DNA of 31,408 bases from CAYSLU01 sp964431965 (GTDB lineage: Bacteria; Verrucomicrobiota; Kiritimatiellia; CAIKKV01; CAYSLU01): NCBI GenBank assembly GCA_964431965.1, contig CAYSLU010000064.1:1-31408 (forward strand), in the 5' to 3' direction. Under the pieces are notes generated by a model. The model ran no database searches and was not told the DNA's origin. It worked only from the letters and a program-made list of their open reading frames with translations. Each line of letters starts with the position of its first letter. Positions within the stretch are counted from its first letter, which is position 1. The translations under genes were made by a program, and so were the position numbers. This document shows, piece by piece, positions 19,335-27,140 of this stretch.

Positions 19335-21098
19335 ATGGAAGCGACCGTCTCGGAGAGTTTCAAGCAGCGATACCTGCGGGATGCGGAGGCGAGCCGCGCG
19401 GCCCGGATGGCGTGGTGGCAGCAGGCCCGGTTCGGCATGTTCATCCACTGGGGGCTCTACTCCCAGCTCGGGCGGAACGAGTGGGTGATGAACATGGAGC
19501 GGATCCCCGTCCCGGAGTACGAGCCGCTGGCCGATACGTGGAAGCCGAAGCCGCGCGCGGCGCGCGAGTGGGCCGCCCTCGCAAAAAAGGCCGGCATGAA
19601 GTACATGGTCCTGACGACCAAGCACCACGAGGGGTTCCTGCTGTGGGACTCGAAGATGTCGGACTTCAACGCGGTACAGCGGGGGCCCCGTCGCGACTTG
19701 GTTCGGGAGTACGTCGCCGCTGCCCGCGAGTTCGGCCTGAAGGTCGGGTTCTACTACTCGCTCATGGACTGGCACCACCCCGACGGCGCGACGTGCGCGC
19801 ATGACGAGGCGGCCCGTCTCCGGTTCACCGAATACACGCAGGGCTGCGTGCGCGAGCTCATGACGAACTACGGGAAGATCGACATCCTGTGGTATGACGT
19901 GTCCTGGCCGCTATCCTCGCCCGACGCGTGGGACAGCTATCGCATGAACGCGATGGTGCGGAAGCTTCAGCCGCACATCCTCATCAACGACCGATCCCAG
20001 CTGCCGGAGGACTTCGGGACGCCGGAGGAGCATGTCACGGCGGCCGCGCCGGGCCGCGGCTGGGAGGCGTGCATGACGTTCAACGGGTCGTGGGGCTGGC
20101 AGCAGACGCCGCCCGAGGACTGGCACTCGGCCCGCAAGGTCATTGAAATGCTGAACACGTGCTCGGCGGGGCAGGGGAACCTGCTGCTCAACATCGGGCC
20201 GCACCCGGACGGCTCGGTGCCGCGCGAGGCCGTCGAGCGGCTGACCGCGGTGGGCCGCTGGCTGAAGACGTACGGCGCGGCGGCGGCCTACGGCCACGTG
20301 GACCGCGCGTCGCGCATCGTGTCGGCCCTCGGCAAGTGGTCGTGCAAAGGGCGTACCCACTACTTCTGGTGCGGCCGCTGGCCCGGATGCGAGCTGGCGA
20401 TCGGCGCGCTGGACGGCGAGCTGGAGTCCGCGCGGCTCCTGCCTTCGGGCCAGAGCCTGCCGTTCGAGCAGGTGCGCGGGCGGCTGGTCATCCGTGGGTT
20501 GCCGGCTCGCTGCCCGGACGGCCTGACCGGCGTGGGCGTGATCGAGCTCACGTTCCGCACGCCGCCGAACCAGTTGTTCAGCGCGGGCTGTGTGATGCCC
20601 GATGCGGCGCCGGCTCAGGCTGGGCGCGGACGGGCGTCGCCGCCAGTCATCACGTGGATGGTTTCGAAGCTGATGCCCAAGCGCGGCACCGTGGCGTCGG
20701 CGGCGCCCCGCGGACTCGCCGATCCAATCGGCTGGCAGGCGCTGCGTGTGGCGCCGGGCGATGGCTTTGTGAACATCCACGACCGAGTCGGTTTGGTCGA
20801 TGGCCTCCTGTACCTGGGCGCCCGATTCCGTGTCTCGCGCGCGGGTCGCTGGCCGATGCTCGTAGGGCACGACGGCGGCGTGCGGGTGTTCGTAGACGGG
20901 CAGACCGTGCTCACGGAGTCCGCGCTGAAGAACCCGGCGATCGCGGGCCGTTCGTCGGCGACTGTCCCTTTGGCCAAGGGGATTCACGAGGTGGTCATCG
21001 CCTTGGACACGGCAGCGGGCCTGGGGTGGGGGATCATCTTCCAGTGGGGGGCTCCGGACGCCGGCCGCAAGCCGGTCTACCCGGAATGCATCGCATAG
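19335..21098 (+). CDS. GH29 alpha-L-fucosidase with C-terminal accessory domain
   Basis: The product is 587 residues. The GH29 barrel spans about residues 25-350: ARFGMFIHWGLYS, the TTKHHEGF loop, FYYSLMDWHHPD, and KIDILWYDVSW, in which Asp188 aligns with the catalytic nucleophile of known alpha-L-fucosidases. NIGPHPDGSVP closes the barrel as usual. A small beta domain follows, and residues of about 470-580 (WQALRVAPGDGFVN to LGWGIIFQWGAP) form an extra beta-rich domain resembling PA14-like or sugar-binding modules. The enzyme would release terminal alpha-L-fucose from a glycan. AAGGAG eight bases upstream supports the ATG at 19335; an in-frame ATG at 19299 overlapping the previous stop is possible. 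No signal peptide is seen. Confidence 0.88.
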   Translation: MEATVSESFKQRYLRDAEASRAARMAWWQQARFGMFIHWGLYSQLGRNEWVMNMERIPVPEYEPLADTWKPKPRAAREWAALAKKAGMKYMVLTTKHHEGFLLWDSKMSDFNAVQRGPRRDLVREYVAAAREFGLKVGFYYSLMDWHHPDGATCAHDEAARLRFTEYTQGCVRELMTNYGKIDILWYDVSWPLSSPDAWDSYRMNAMVRKLQPHILINDRSQLPEDFGTPEEHVTAAAPGRGWEACMTFNGSWGWQQTPPEDWHSARKVIEMLNTCSAGQGNLLLNIGPHPDGSVPREAVERLTAVGRWLKTYGAAAAYGHVDRASRIVSALGKWSCKGRTHYFWCGRWPGCELAIGALDGELESARLLPSGQSLPFEQVRGRLVIRGLPARCPDGLTGVGVIELTFRTPPNQLFSAGCVMPDAAPAQAGRGRASPPVITWMVSKLMPKRGTVASAAPRGLADPIGWQALRVAPGDGFVNIHDRVGLVDGLLYLGARFRVSRAGRWPMLVGHDGGVRVFVDGQTVLTESALKNPAIAGRSSATVPLAKGIHEVVIALDTAAGLGWGIIFQWGAPDAGRKPVYPECIA

Positions 21099-21134
21099 CT
21101 CGCGCGGGCCGATGCGCGCGAAGGAAAACTCGGA

Positions 21135-22682
21135 ATGAGCCAGAAGCAGCCCAACGTTCTCTTCATTCTATCCGATCAGCACAACGCCAAGGTGCTCGGG
21201 CACCAGGGGCATCCGGACGTTCAGACGCCGCACTTGGACCGCATGGCGGCAGAGGGCGTCCGGTTTGACCGCGCGATCACGCAGAACCCGATCTGCACGC
21301 CGAGCCGCATGTGCTACCTGTCGGGGCAGTACGGCCACAACCACGGGTACTACGGCTTGAGCGGGCCGAATCCGGGTGGCCTGCCGAACCTGCTGGGGTT
21401 CTTCCGGCAGCACGGCTACACGACGAGCGCGATGGGGAAGATCCACTGCCCCGAATACTGGATCGAGGACGACTCGGACGTTTTTCACGAGACGTGCGAG
21501 GGGAGCGCCGCGGGCCGTTCGCCGGAGTACACGCGGTTCCTCCGGGATCGCGGAAAGCTGGCGCTCGAGGACCACATCGCGATGGCGGAGTTCGGCGACC
21601 GGGGCATGCAGTCCATGGAGGGGCGGCCGTCCCCGCTGGAGTTCGACGAGTCTCAGGACGGGTGGGTGGCGAACCGGACGATCGAGTTCATGAAGCAGGC
21701 TGTGGCGGCCGGGCGCCCCTTCTTCGCCCATGCGAGCCTGCCGCGCCCGCACCAGTGCACGGCCCCGAGCGAGCCGTTCTGGTCGCTCTACGAGGGCCGG
21801 TCCCTCACGCTGCCGCCGAATGCGGACCACGACCTGGTGGGCCAGGCGCCGCACCTCGCGGCGGCGGCGCGGCACTGGCGCACGGGAAACTGGGCGCTCA
21901 TTGAGCCCAGGACGTTCCAGGCCGCGCGCCGGCGCAAGCTGCGCGGCTACCTGGGCGCCGTGAGCCAGGTCGACCATGCGGTCGGCCTCATGCTGGACTA
22001 CCTGCGGCAGAGCGGGCTGGCCGGTGACACGATCGTCGTATACGGCTCGGACCACGGCGACTACGCGTGCGAGCACGGGATCATGGAGAAGGCGCCGGGG
22101 ATCTGCCACGACGCCATCACGCGCGTCCCGTTCATCTGGTGGGGCCCCGGGCGATTTGAAGCCGGGCACATCGGGCGGGAGATCGTTGAGACCGTCGATA
22201 TGTCGACGACGCTGTGTTCGCTGGCCGGCCTGCCGAGGCTTCAGACGAGCGACGGCCGGGACATCGGCGCCATGCTGCGCGGGGAACCGGGCGATCCGAC
22301 CCGCGTCGGGGTCACGGAGTTCGCGTGGTCGCGGAGCATCCGGAAGGGCGACCTGCGGTTCGTGTTCTACCCGGCTCGCATGTTCCCGAAGGAGTACCCG
22401 CAGGGATTCGGTGAACTCTACGACTTGGCGTCCGATCCGTGGGAGATGCGAAACCTCTATTTCGAACCCGAGTACCGCGGCGCCGTGGAGGAGATGCGCG
22501 CTGCCCTGCTCGACTGGCTGATCACCACCACGCGGCCGGTGAGCGTGCTGGGGGTGAACAGCCTCTCCCGGCCGGAGGCGCCCGATCCGCAGATGCGCCT
22601 GCGCTTCAAGGTGTCCGTGAATGCGGACGGCAAGATCGGCAGCGATCGCCTCGGGAGCGGCTGGGCGGTCAGCTACCTCTGA
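21135..22682 (+). CDS. S1-family sulfatase
   Basis: The protein is 515 residues. It begins with QPNVLFILSDQHNAKVLG (Asp14, Gln15 in the metal loop), has CTPSR at Cys54-Arg58 within QNPICTPSRMCYLSGQYG, MGKIH for the active-site Lys, and YGSDHGDYACEHGI for the second metal site. It resembles choline-sulfatase-like and polysaccharide sulfatases; the true substrate is unknown. AAGGA precedes the ATG by about nine bases. It is the last gene of the glycan operon, 36 bases after the fucosidase, and its 3' end overlaps the converging tatC by 14 bases. No signal peptide is visible. Confidence 0.88.
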   Translation: MSQKQPNVLFILSDQHNAKVLGHQGHPDVQTPHLDRMAAEGVRFDRAITQNPICTPSRMCYLSGQYGHNHGYYGLSGPNPGGLPNLLGFFRQHGYTTSAMGKIHCPEYWIEDDSDVFHETCEGSAAGRSPEYTRFLRDRGKLALEDHIAMAEFGDRGMQSMEGRPSPLEFDESQDGWVANRTIEFMKQAVAAGRPFFAHASLPRPHQCTAPSEPFWSLYEGRSLTLPPNADHDLVGQAPHLAAAARHWRTGNWALIEPRTFQAARRRKLRGYLGAVSQVDHAVGLMLDYLRQSGLAGDTIVVYGSDHGDYACEHGIMEKAPGICHDAITRVPFIWWGPGRFEAGHIGREIVETVDMSTTLCSLAGLPRLQTSDGRDIGAMLRGEPGDPTRVGVTEFAWSRSIRKGDLRFVFYPARMFPKEYPQGFGELYDLASDPWEMRNLYFEPEYRGAVEEMRAALLDWLITTTRPVSVLGVNSLSRPEAPDPQMRLRFKVSVNADGKIGSDRLGSGWAVSYL

Positions 22683-23454
22683 TCGAAGCGACCGGAGGCT
22701 GACGGGCGGCGCGCTCCTTGGCCCACACGAGCCAGATGCAGATCTCGTAGAGTACAACCAGCGGGATCGCCATCAGGAGCTGCGAGAACACGTCCGGCGG
22801 GGTCAGCACGGTCGCGATGATGACGAGGACCACGACCATATGGCGGCGCTTGTCGCGCAGCTGGCGCGAGCTCAGGATGCCGACGTAGCCGAGCACCAGC
22901 ACCACGAGCGGAAGCTCGAACGCGAGGCCAAACGCCGCGAGGAGCTGGAGTGCAAACGTGATGTAGTTGCCCAGGGTGATGAACTCGGTCTGCACCCCGA
23001 TCCACTCGCCCACGCCGAGCATCAGCCGAATGGCCTGGGGCAGGGCGATCGCATAGCCCATCCACGCCCCGACGGCGAACAGGGCGGCGGCGAATCCGGA
23101 GCACCGGATCGCGATGCGCCGCTCCGCGGCGGTGAGGGCCGGAAACACGAACCCGCCGACGAAGAACAGGATCAGCGGCGCGCTCAGCAGGACGCCGGTC
23201 CACAGGATCACCTTCATGGCCACGGCCAGCCCGCCGGATATCTCGATCACGCGTACGAGTTGATCGGGGTCCACTCCGGCGCGGCGCAGCGGGTCCTTCA
23301 GGACGTTTGCCACATGCGGAGCGAGCGGGACCGCCAGCAGCATCCCGATCGCCAGCGCGCCAAGGCTCCGGACGATGGTCCGCCGCAGATCCTCGAGGTG
23401 CTCCAGGAACGGCTTTCGCGGGCCCGGCCCCGCATCCTCATCGGGCAGCGTCAT
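22669..23454 (-). CDS. tatC: Twin-arginine translocase subunit TatC
   Basis: This 261-residue membrane protein has six predicted membrane segments. TatC hallmarks are the N-terminal FLEHLEDLRRTIVRS, FGLAFELPLVVLVL in the middle, and RDKRRHMVVVLVIIATVLTPPDVFSQ near the end. TatC recognises twin-arginine signal peptides and forms the receptor core of the Tat pathway in the inner membrane, exporting folded proteins. Its start lies 17 bases inside tatA, so the two are translationally linked. The usual tatB gene is absent, consistent with a minimal TatAC system in which one TatA serves both roles. Confidence 0.93.
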   Translation of the reverse strand: MTLPDEDAGPGPRKPFLEHLEDLRRTIVRSLGALAIGMLLAVPLAPHVANVLKDPLRRAGVDPDQLVRVIEISGGLAVAMKVILWTGVLLSAPLILFFVGGFVFPALTAAERRIAIRCSGFAAALFAVGAWMGYAIALPQAIRLMLGVGEWIGVQTEFITLGNYITFALQLLAAFGLAFELPLVVLVLGYVGILSSRQLRDKRRHMVVVLVIIATVLTPPDVFSQLLMAIPLVVLYEICIWLVWAKERAARQPPVASIRGS

Positions 23455-23770
23455 GGGGCGCCTTCTTCTCCTCTTCCGGCGCCGGCGGAGCGCCGGGCGG
23501 ATCCTCGTCGGGCCACTCGGTCGAGGTTCCGGGCTCAGGTCCGTCGGGCAGCTGCGCGCGGGGGTCGTCGGGCGGCGGCTCGCGGGTGATCTCGTCCGTC
23601 ACATCCTGGTAGGCGCGCCGGAGGCTTTCGGCGGTCCGGCCCATCATCCGCGCGATTTCGGGCAGGCGCTTGGAGCCGAACAGAAGCAGGACGACGACCA
23701 TGACGACCAGGACTTCGCCCGGCCCCACGGAGTCGATCAGGAATGCCATTGTCAGCAGCGACGTGTTCAT
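23438..23770 (-). CDS. tatA: Twin-arginine translocase subunit TatA
   Basis: The product has 110 residues with one membrane segment (GPGEVLVVMVVVLLLFGSKRL), the FGSKRLPE hinge and an amphipathic helix (IARMMGRTAESLRRAYQDVTDEI), followed by a long acidic and Pro-rich tail. TatA subunits assemble to form the protein-conducting pore with TatC. The ATG at 23770 has GGGGAGA upstream; a second ATG six codons into the gene (the Met of MAFLIDS) is an alternative. The tail is acidic and disordered, which is longer than in many TatA proteins. Sequence alone does not separate TatA from TatB with certainty. Confidence 0.88.
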   Translation of the reverse strand: MNTSLLTMAFLIDSVGPGEVLVVMVVVLLLFGSKRLPEIARMMGRTAESLRRAYQDVTDEITREPPPDDPRAQLPDGPEPGTSTEWPDEDPPGAPPAPEEEKKAPHDAAR

Positions 23771-23832
23771 CCGTTCTCCCCGCGGACGAGGATAGAGGAT
23801 TCCGCAGGGGTGAACAAGCCGGCGCACGGCAC

Positions 23833-23866
23833 AAAAAAAGCCCCGGGGCCGCAGGGCCCCGGGGCT
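23833..23866 (-). terminator. Intrinsic terminator of the tolA/tolB/pal unit
   Basis: On the minus strand a perfect 12-base-pair stem (arms at 23855-23866 and 23839-23850, four-base loop) is followed by a run of seven T (23833-23839). It sits just after the pal stop and before tatA, so it would separate the tol unit from the tat genes, which then need their own promoter or readthrough. Confidence 0.88.
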
Positions 23867-23883
23867 GATCGCGCGCCGCGCGC

Positions 23884-24408
23884 TTACTGGTAGAAGCTGA
23901 ACTCGATGCGGCGATTCACGCGCCACGCCTCTTCGGTGTGACCCGGATCGAGCGGCTGCTCCTTGCCGAGGCTCTTGGTCTGGACCTGCGCGCCGTCAAT
24001 GCCGGCCGCGATCAGGTACGCCCGTCCGGCCAGCGCCCGCCGCTCGCCCAGCGCGATGTTGTACTCGCGGCTGCCGCGCTCGTCGCAGTGGCCATCGATC
24101 TGTACGCTTACGCCGGCGTTCGCCTTCAGGAACTCGACAACCGAGTCGATCTTGCCGATTTCCGTCGACTCGATCTGCGCGCTGTCATACGCGAAGAGCA
24201 CGTTCTCAAACTGCTTGCCGGGATCGATCTTCTGGCCCATGCCGCCGCGTTCGGCCAGGCTGCCAGCGCCAATCGAGCTGTCGAGAGGCACCACGTCGGA
24301 GCCGGTGCCCGCCGCATTCTTCTTCTTCAGGTTCTTGCAGCCGCCACCGAACGCGACGGCCAGGGCGCAGAACAACGCAACGACGGGGAACAGACGACCC
24401 TTCAACAT
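23884..24408 (-). CDS. pal: Peptidoglycan-associated lipoprotein Pal
   Basis: This is a 174-residue lipoprotein. The signal peptide ends in a lipobox-like FGGGC with Cys24 as the lipidated residue, although the residues before Cys are Gly-rich, not the usual Leu-Ala-Gly. The OmpA-like domain (about residues 70-174) contains FAYDSAQI, the peptidoglycan-binding motif DGHCDERGSREYN, and ALGERRA, all typical of Pal. Pal anchors the outer membrane to peptidoglycan and works with TolB. The ATG at 24408 follows GAGGAGAG by seven bases. It sits 28 bases after tolB. Confidence 0.93.
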   Translation of the reverse strand: MLKGRLFPVVALFCALAVAFGGGCKNLKKKNAAGTGSDVVPLDSSIGAGSLAERGGMGQKIDPGKQFENVLFAYDSAQIESTEIGKIDSVVEFLKANAGVSVQIDGHCDERGSREYNIALGERRALAGRAYLIAAGIDGAQVQTKSLGKEQPLDPGHTEEAWRVNRRIEFSFYQ

Positions 24409-24436
24409 GACAACTCTCCTCCTCAGAAGGCACGGC

Positions 24437-25645
24437 TTACTTTGGCGACCAAGCCGGAGCATACCAATCTCCCGCTAGTGTGAGCAACGGTATAGGATTA
24501 TCTCCCATGATGTCAAGCAGGTAGACCGTGGACTTGTAATTGGAGGTCCGGGCGCAGGCAATGTGCCGCCCGTCCGGGGCCCAGGAGGGGTCTTCCCAGT
24601 CGGCGTAGTCGCGGGTGATCTGCTTGTCTTCGAGCGTCTGCAGGTTGATGACGCACACGTGGAACTTGCCCTCGCGCTTGCTCGAGTAGGCGATGAGCCC
24701 GCCGGCGCTCCAGTCCGGCGCCACGTTTTCGCCGCCCCGGCTCGTCAGGCGCTTGCGCTCCCCGCCGGACCGCGACATGAGGTAGAGCTGAGGCGAGCCG
24801 CCGACGTCCGACACGTATACGATCTGGCTTCCGTCCGGCGACCAAGCGGGGCTCGCCTCGGCGGCGGGTGCCGTGCTGGTGAGGCGCGTCAGGCGTCCGC
24901 CGTCCACGCTGGCGGTGTAGATGTCCGGATTTCCGTCCTTGGAGAGAGCCAGCGCCAGCGTCCGGCCGTCCGGCGAGAATCCGCCCGCGAGGTTCATGCC
25001 CGGAAAGCTCGCGATGCACCGGCGTCGGCCGGAGGCCATGTCGATCACGTAGGCGTCGGGATAGCCGCCCCGGTACGACGTGTAGGAAAGCTGGTCTCCG
25101 ACCGGACTCCAGGACGGGCCGATGCTGATCGAGCCGTCTCGGGTGAGCTGGCGGACGTTCTCGCCGTCGGCGTCGCACATATACAGCTCTTTGCGCCGTC
25201 CGGAGGCACCCACGAGGACGATTCGGGTCGAGGCGATGCCCGGATGGCCGGTCAGGGCCTTGACGATCTCGTCCGAGACCGCGTGCGCCAGCCGGCGCGC
25301 GTTGCCGCCCGCATCGCGGAACGACTTGTTCAGCTTGGCCTGCGTCGTGGCGGTATTGACGGCTTGGCACTGCACGCGCAGGTCCGCCCCGGCTTCGTCG
25401 CAGGAGCCGAGGATCGAGTAGGCTCCGCCGGGGGACAGGACGAACCACCCGGATCGGGCCAGGTCGGCCTCCAGCGTGCGGCGGAACAGCCCGGCAGACC
25501 CGGTAGCCGGCGCGCGGAACGCGGAGAGGTCCAGAGCCATCTTGCTCGCCTGGCCCTTCCGCACCCGCACGTCCACGTCATCCTGGGCCGGACTCAAGAC
25601 GGCCTGGGACAGAAGGATGATCACCGCCAGTCGCGCCAACTTCAT
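24437..25645 (-). CDS. tolB: Tol-Pal system periplasmic protein TolB
   Basis: This is a 402-residue protein with a signal peptide (MKLARLAVIILLSQAVLSPAQ), an N-terminal TolB domain (about 22-165, including DLARSGWFVLSPGG) and a beta-propeller with repeated WSPxGxQxxYxS motifs, for example PSWSPVGDQLSYTS, PAWSPDGSQIVYVS and PSWAPDGRHIACA. TolB is periplasmic and binds Pal, helping maintain the outer membrane during division. The GGAGG ribosome binding site precedes the ATG at 25645, and the gene begins eight bases after the TolA-like gene. The frame is open far upstream, but only this start gives a signal peptide. Confidence 0.93.
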   Translation of the reverse strand: MKLARLAVIILLSQAVLSPAQDDVDVRVRKGQASKMALDLSAFRAPATGSAGLFRRTLEADLARSGWFVLSPGGAYSILGSCDEAGADLRVQCQAVNTATTQAKLNKSFRDAGGNARRLAHAVSDEIVKALTGHPGIASTRIVLVGASGRRKELYMCDADGENVRQLTRDGSISIGPSWSPVGDQLSYTSYRGGYPDAYVIDMASGRRRCIASFPGMNLAGGFSPDGRTLALALSKDGNPDIYTASVDGGRLTRLTSTAPAAEASPAWSPDGSQIVYVSDVGGSPQLYLMSRSGGERKRLTSRGGENVAPDWSAGGLIAYSSKREGKFHVCVINLQTLEDKQITRDYADWEDPSWAPDGRHIACARTSNYKSTVYLLDIMGDNPIPLLTLAGDWYAPAWSPK

Positions 25646-25653
25646 GCTGCCTC

Positions 25654-26517
25654 CTACATCTGCCGGTCCGTCAACTCGAATCCCACTGTAATGCTCGGAT
25701 GCTTGGAAATGAAGGAGGCCGGGAGGCCGGGGATGCGGCGCACCGCTTCGACGGCCTTCATCACCGAGTCGTCCATCGTCGCGTTGCCCGAGCCGCCGGC
25801 CTTGCGGGTGCGGGTGACCGTTCCGTCCGGCCCGAGGAAGATCTCCACCTTCGTGACCAGTCCGTTCGCGGCGAGCGACGCGGGCTGCTCCCACGCCGCG
25901 AACATCGTCAAGCGCACGAGTTCCATGTACGCCATGTCCGGAGTGAGCAGCGGCCCTTTGCCGAAGCTCCCATCCAGCGCGGCAAGCCGGCGCAAGAGGT
26001 CTTCCGGCAGCGAGGGCTTGGCGGCAATGACAGCATCCTTGGCCAAGAGGCGACGAATATCCTCCGGCGAAAGCTTGGGTTTCTGGATCGGCTTGATGGT
26101 CGAGGGCGAAGTGGCGGCCTTCGGCGGCTTGTTCGGCTCCGGCTTCTTCGTGTCCTTCGGTTTGGGGGGCGGCTTGGCGTCTTTCGGCTTGGCCGTGGGC
26201 TTCGGTTCGTCTTTCAGAAAGGTCTGAGGCTTGTTCGGCTTCGGGTCGGGCTTGTCGACGGTCTTTGGTTGCGGACGAGTCGAACCCTCCTCGTATGTTC
26301 CTTTTCTGGCGGCTGGCTCGACCGCGATTTCCACCATGTACGTCGCGGGGATCTCGATGGGTTTCTGAGGGCGGAGGAGTCCGAACAGAAGCGGCACGAC
26401 AAGCAGGGCCAGCACAAGAGCCGAGTGGCCGCAGGTGACGATGGCGAGCCGGCGGGTGAATCGCTCGGATCGTCCCGACGGGGGGCGTGGCGTTTCCGGG
26501 GGGGCACCCATTCCCAT
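25654..26517 (-). CDS. TolA/TonB-like energy-transducing protein
   Basis: From the start at 26517 the protein is 287 residues. A membrane anchor (LAIVTCGHSALVLALLVVPL) follows a short cytoplasmic N-terminus. A long Lys/Pro-rich linker (KPDPKPNKPQTFLKDEPKP and similar) spans the periplasm, as in TonB and TolA. The C-terminal domain (about residues 195-285) has AWEQPASLAANGLVTKVEI, GPDGTVTR and ITVGFELTD, fitting the TonB/TolA C-terminal fold. Because it directly precedes tolB and pal it is probably the TolA of the Tol-Pal system. Starts at 26547, 26517 and 26511 are all possible and none has a good ribosome binding site. TolQ and TolR, its usual membrane motor partners, are not adjacent. Confidence 0.8.
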   Translation of the reverse strand: MGMGAPPETPRPPSGRSERFTRRLAIVTCGHSALVLALLVVPLLFGLLRPQKPIEIPATYMVEIAVEPAARKGTYEEGSTRPQPKTVDKPDPKPNKPQTFLKDEPKPTAKPKDAKPPPKPKDTKKPEPNKPPKAATSPSTIKPIQKPKLSPEDIRRLLAKDAVIAAKPSLPEDLLRRLAALDGSFGKGPLLTPDMAYMELVRLTMFAAWEQPASLAANGLVTKVEIFLGPDGTVTRTRKAGGSGNATMDDSVMKAVEAVRRIPGLPASFISKHPSITVGFELTDRQM

Positions 26518-27140
26518 GAATCCGTACGTAGCTGCTCCCGTGTGCATGTGGGTCGATACGCGCTGGCTTCGCGTTCCAGACGGAGTATGTCATGTGGCCG
26601 TGAGCGAGAGAAGAGGGAAGTGGCTGGTGATGCCGCCGTGCGTCCCTCGCGTCGCAAGCGTTACAAGACAGCGCGACGGATTGGGCCGAAGGACGACACG
26701 CCAGCCCGGCCCATCTGGGCGGTTCCCGGGGGACGGCACATACAGGAGTATAGTGCCGCCCCCGGCGCCCGCCCATCTGTGCCAGTCTGACGTATCGTCC
26801 TTCGGGGGCTCGCGGGCTCGCCCGACCCAATCCGTCTCGCGGTACGCCCCGTTCCGTCGCAGACTCCGGAACGGTGGGTCAGGGGCGCGTCGGCTCATTC
26901 GATGGGTCGATGTTGAGCGTCCGGTCATGGATGAGGCCCGCGGTGGTATCGAGCGGTTCGGGTCACCCCCGTGGCGGGAGGGGCGCCGGCCCCGGCGCCC
27001 GCTGGGAACACGCCAGACCACCATGCCGCGTCCGCCCGGCTATGGTCCCGAACCGGCTTGAAGTCGGAACTGCAAACGCCCTGGAAGAGCCGGGGCTCCG
27101 ACCCTCCGCCCTCTGATGCGCTGACTCCGGGTTGCTCGGC
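26518..27140. other. Gene-free region with several inverted repeats; possible structured RNA
   Basis: No reading frame here has recognisable protein features. The region contains a promoter-like TATAGT on the plus strand at 26749-26754, a hairpin at 26893-26918 (GCTCA with TGAGC, inner TCGA with TCGA), a nine-base palindromic pair at 26981-26989 and 26992-27000, a hairpin at 27020-27028 with 27037-27046 (one bulged base), and a pair at 26954-26962 with 27047-27055 that encloses the last two. Known RNAs were considered; the RNase P, tmRNA, SRP and tRNA signatures are absent. It also must hold the promoter for the tolA/tolB/pal unit on the minus strand. Confidence 0.4.
26749..26754 (+). promoter_or_regulatory. 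Possible -10 element inside the gene-free region
   Basis: TATAGT followed by GCCGCCC matches the context TATAGTGCTGCCC in front of the ThuA-like gene at 30698. The -35 is not convincing at either site. If active, transcription would run rightward through the inverted repeats. Confidence 0.3.

Noticed and set aside
25646..26830. Upstream extension of the tolB frame to 26830
   Set aside because: The extra sequence is out-of-frame translation of the TolA-like gene. The signal peptide and ribosome binding site put the TolB start at 25645.
27087..27098. Intrinsic terminator for the methyltransferase gene
   Set aside because: Only a four- to five-base-pair stem with a very small loop, and no T-run follows on the minus strand.
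26548..27140. RNase P RNA, tmRNA, SRP RNA or a tRNA in the gene-free region
   Set aside because: The invariant GAGGAAAGTC segment of RNase P, the tRNA-like end of tmRNA, the GGAAGG-type SRP loop, and a tRNA T-arm with matching stem were all looked for and not found.
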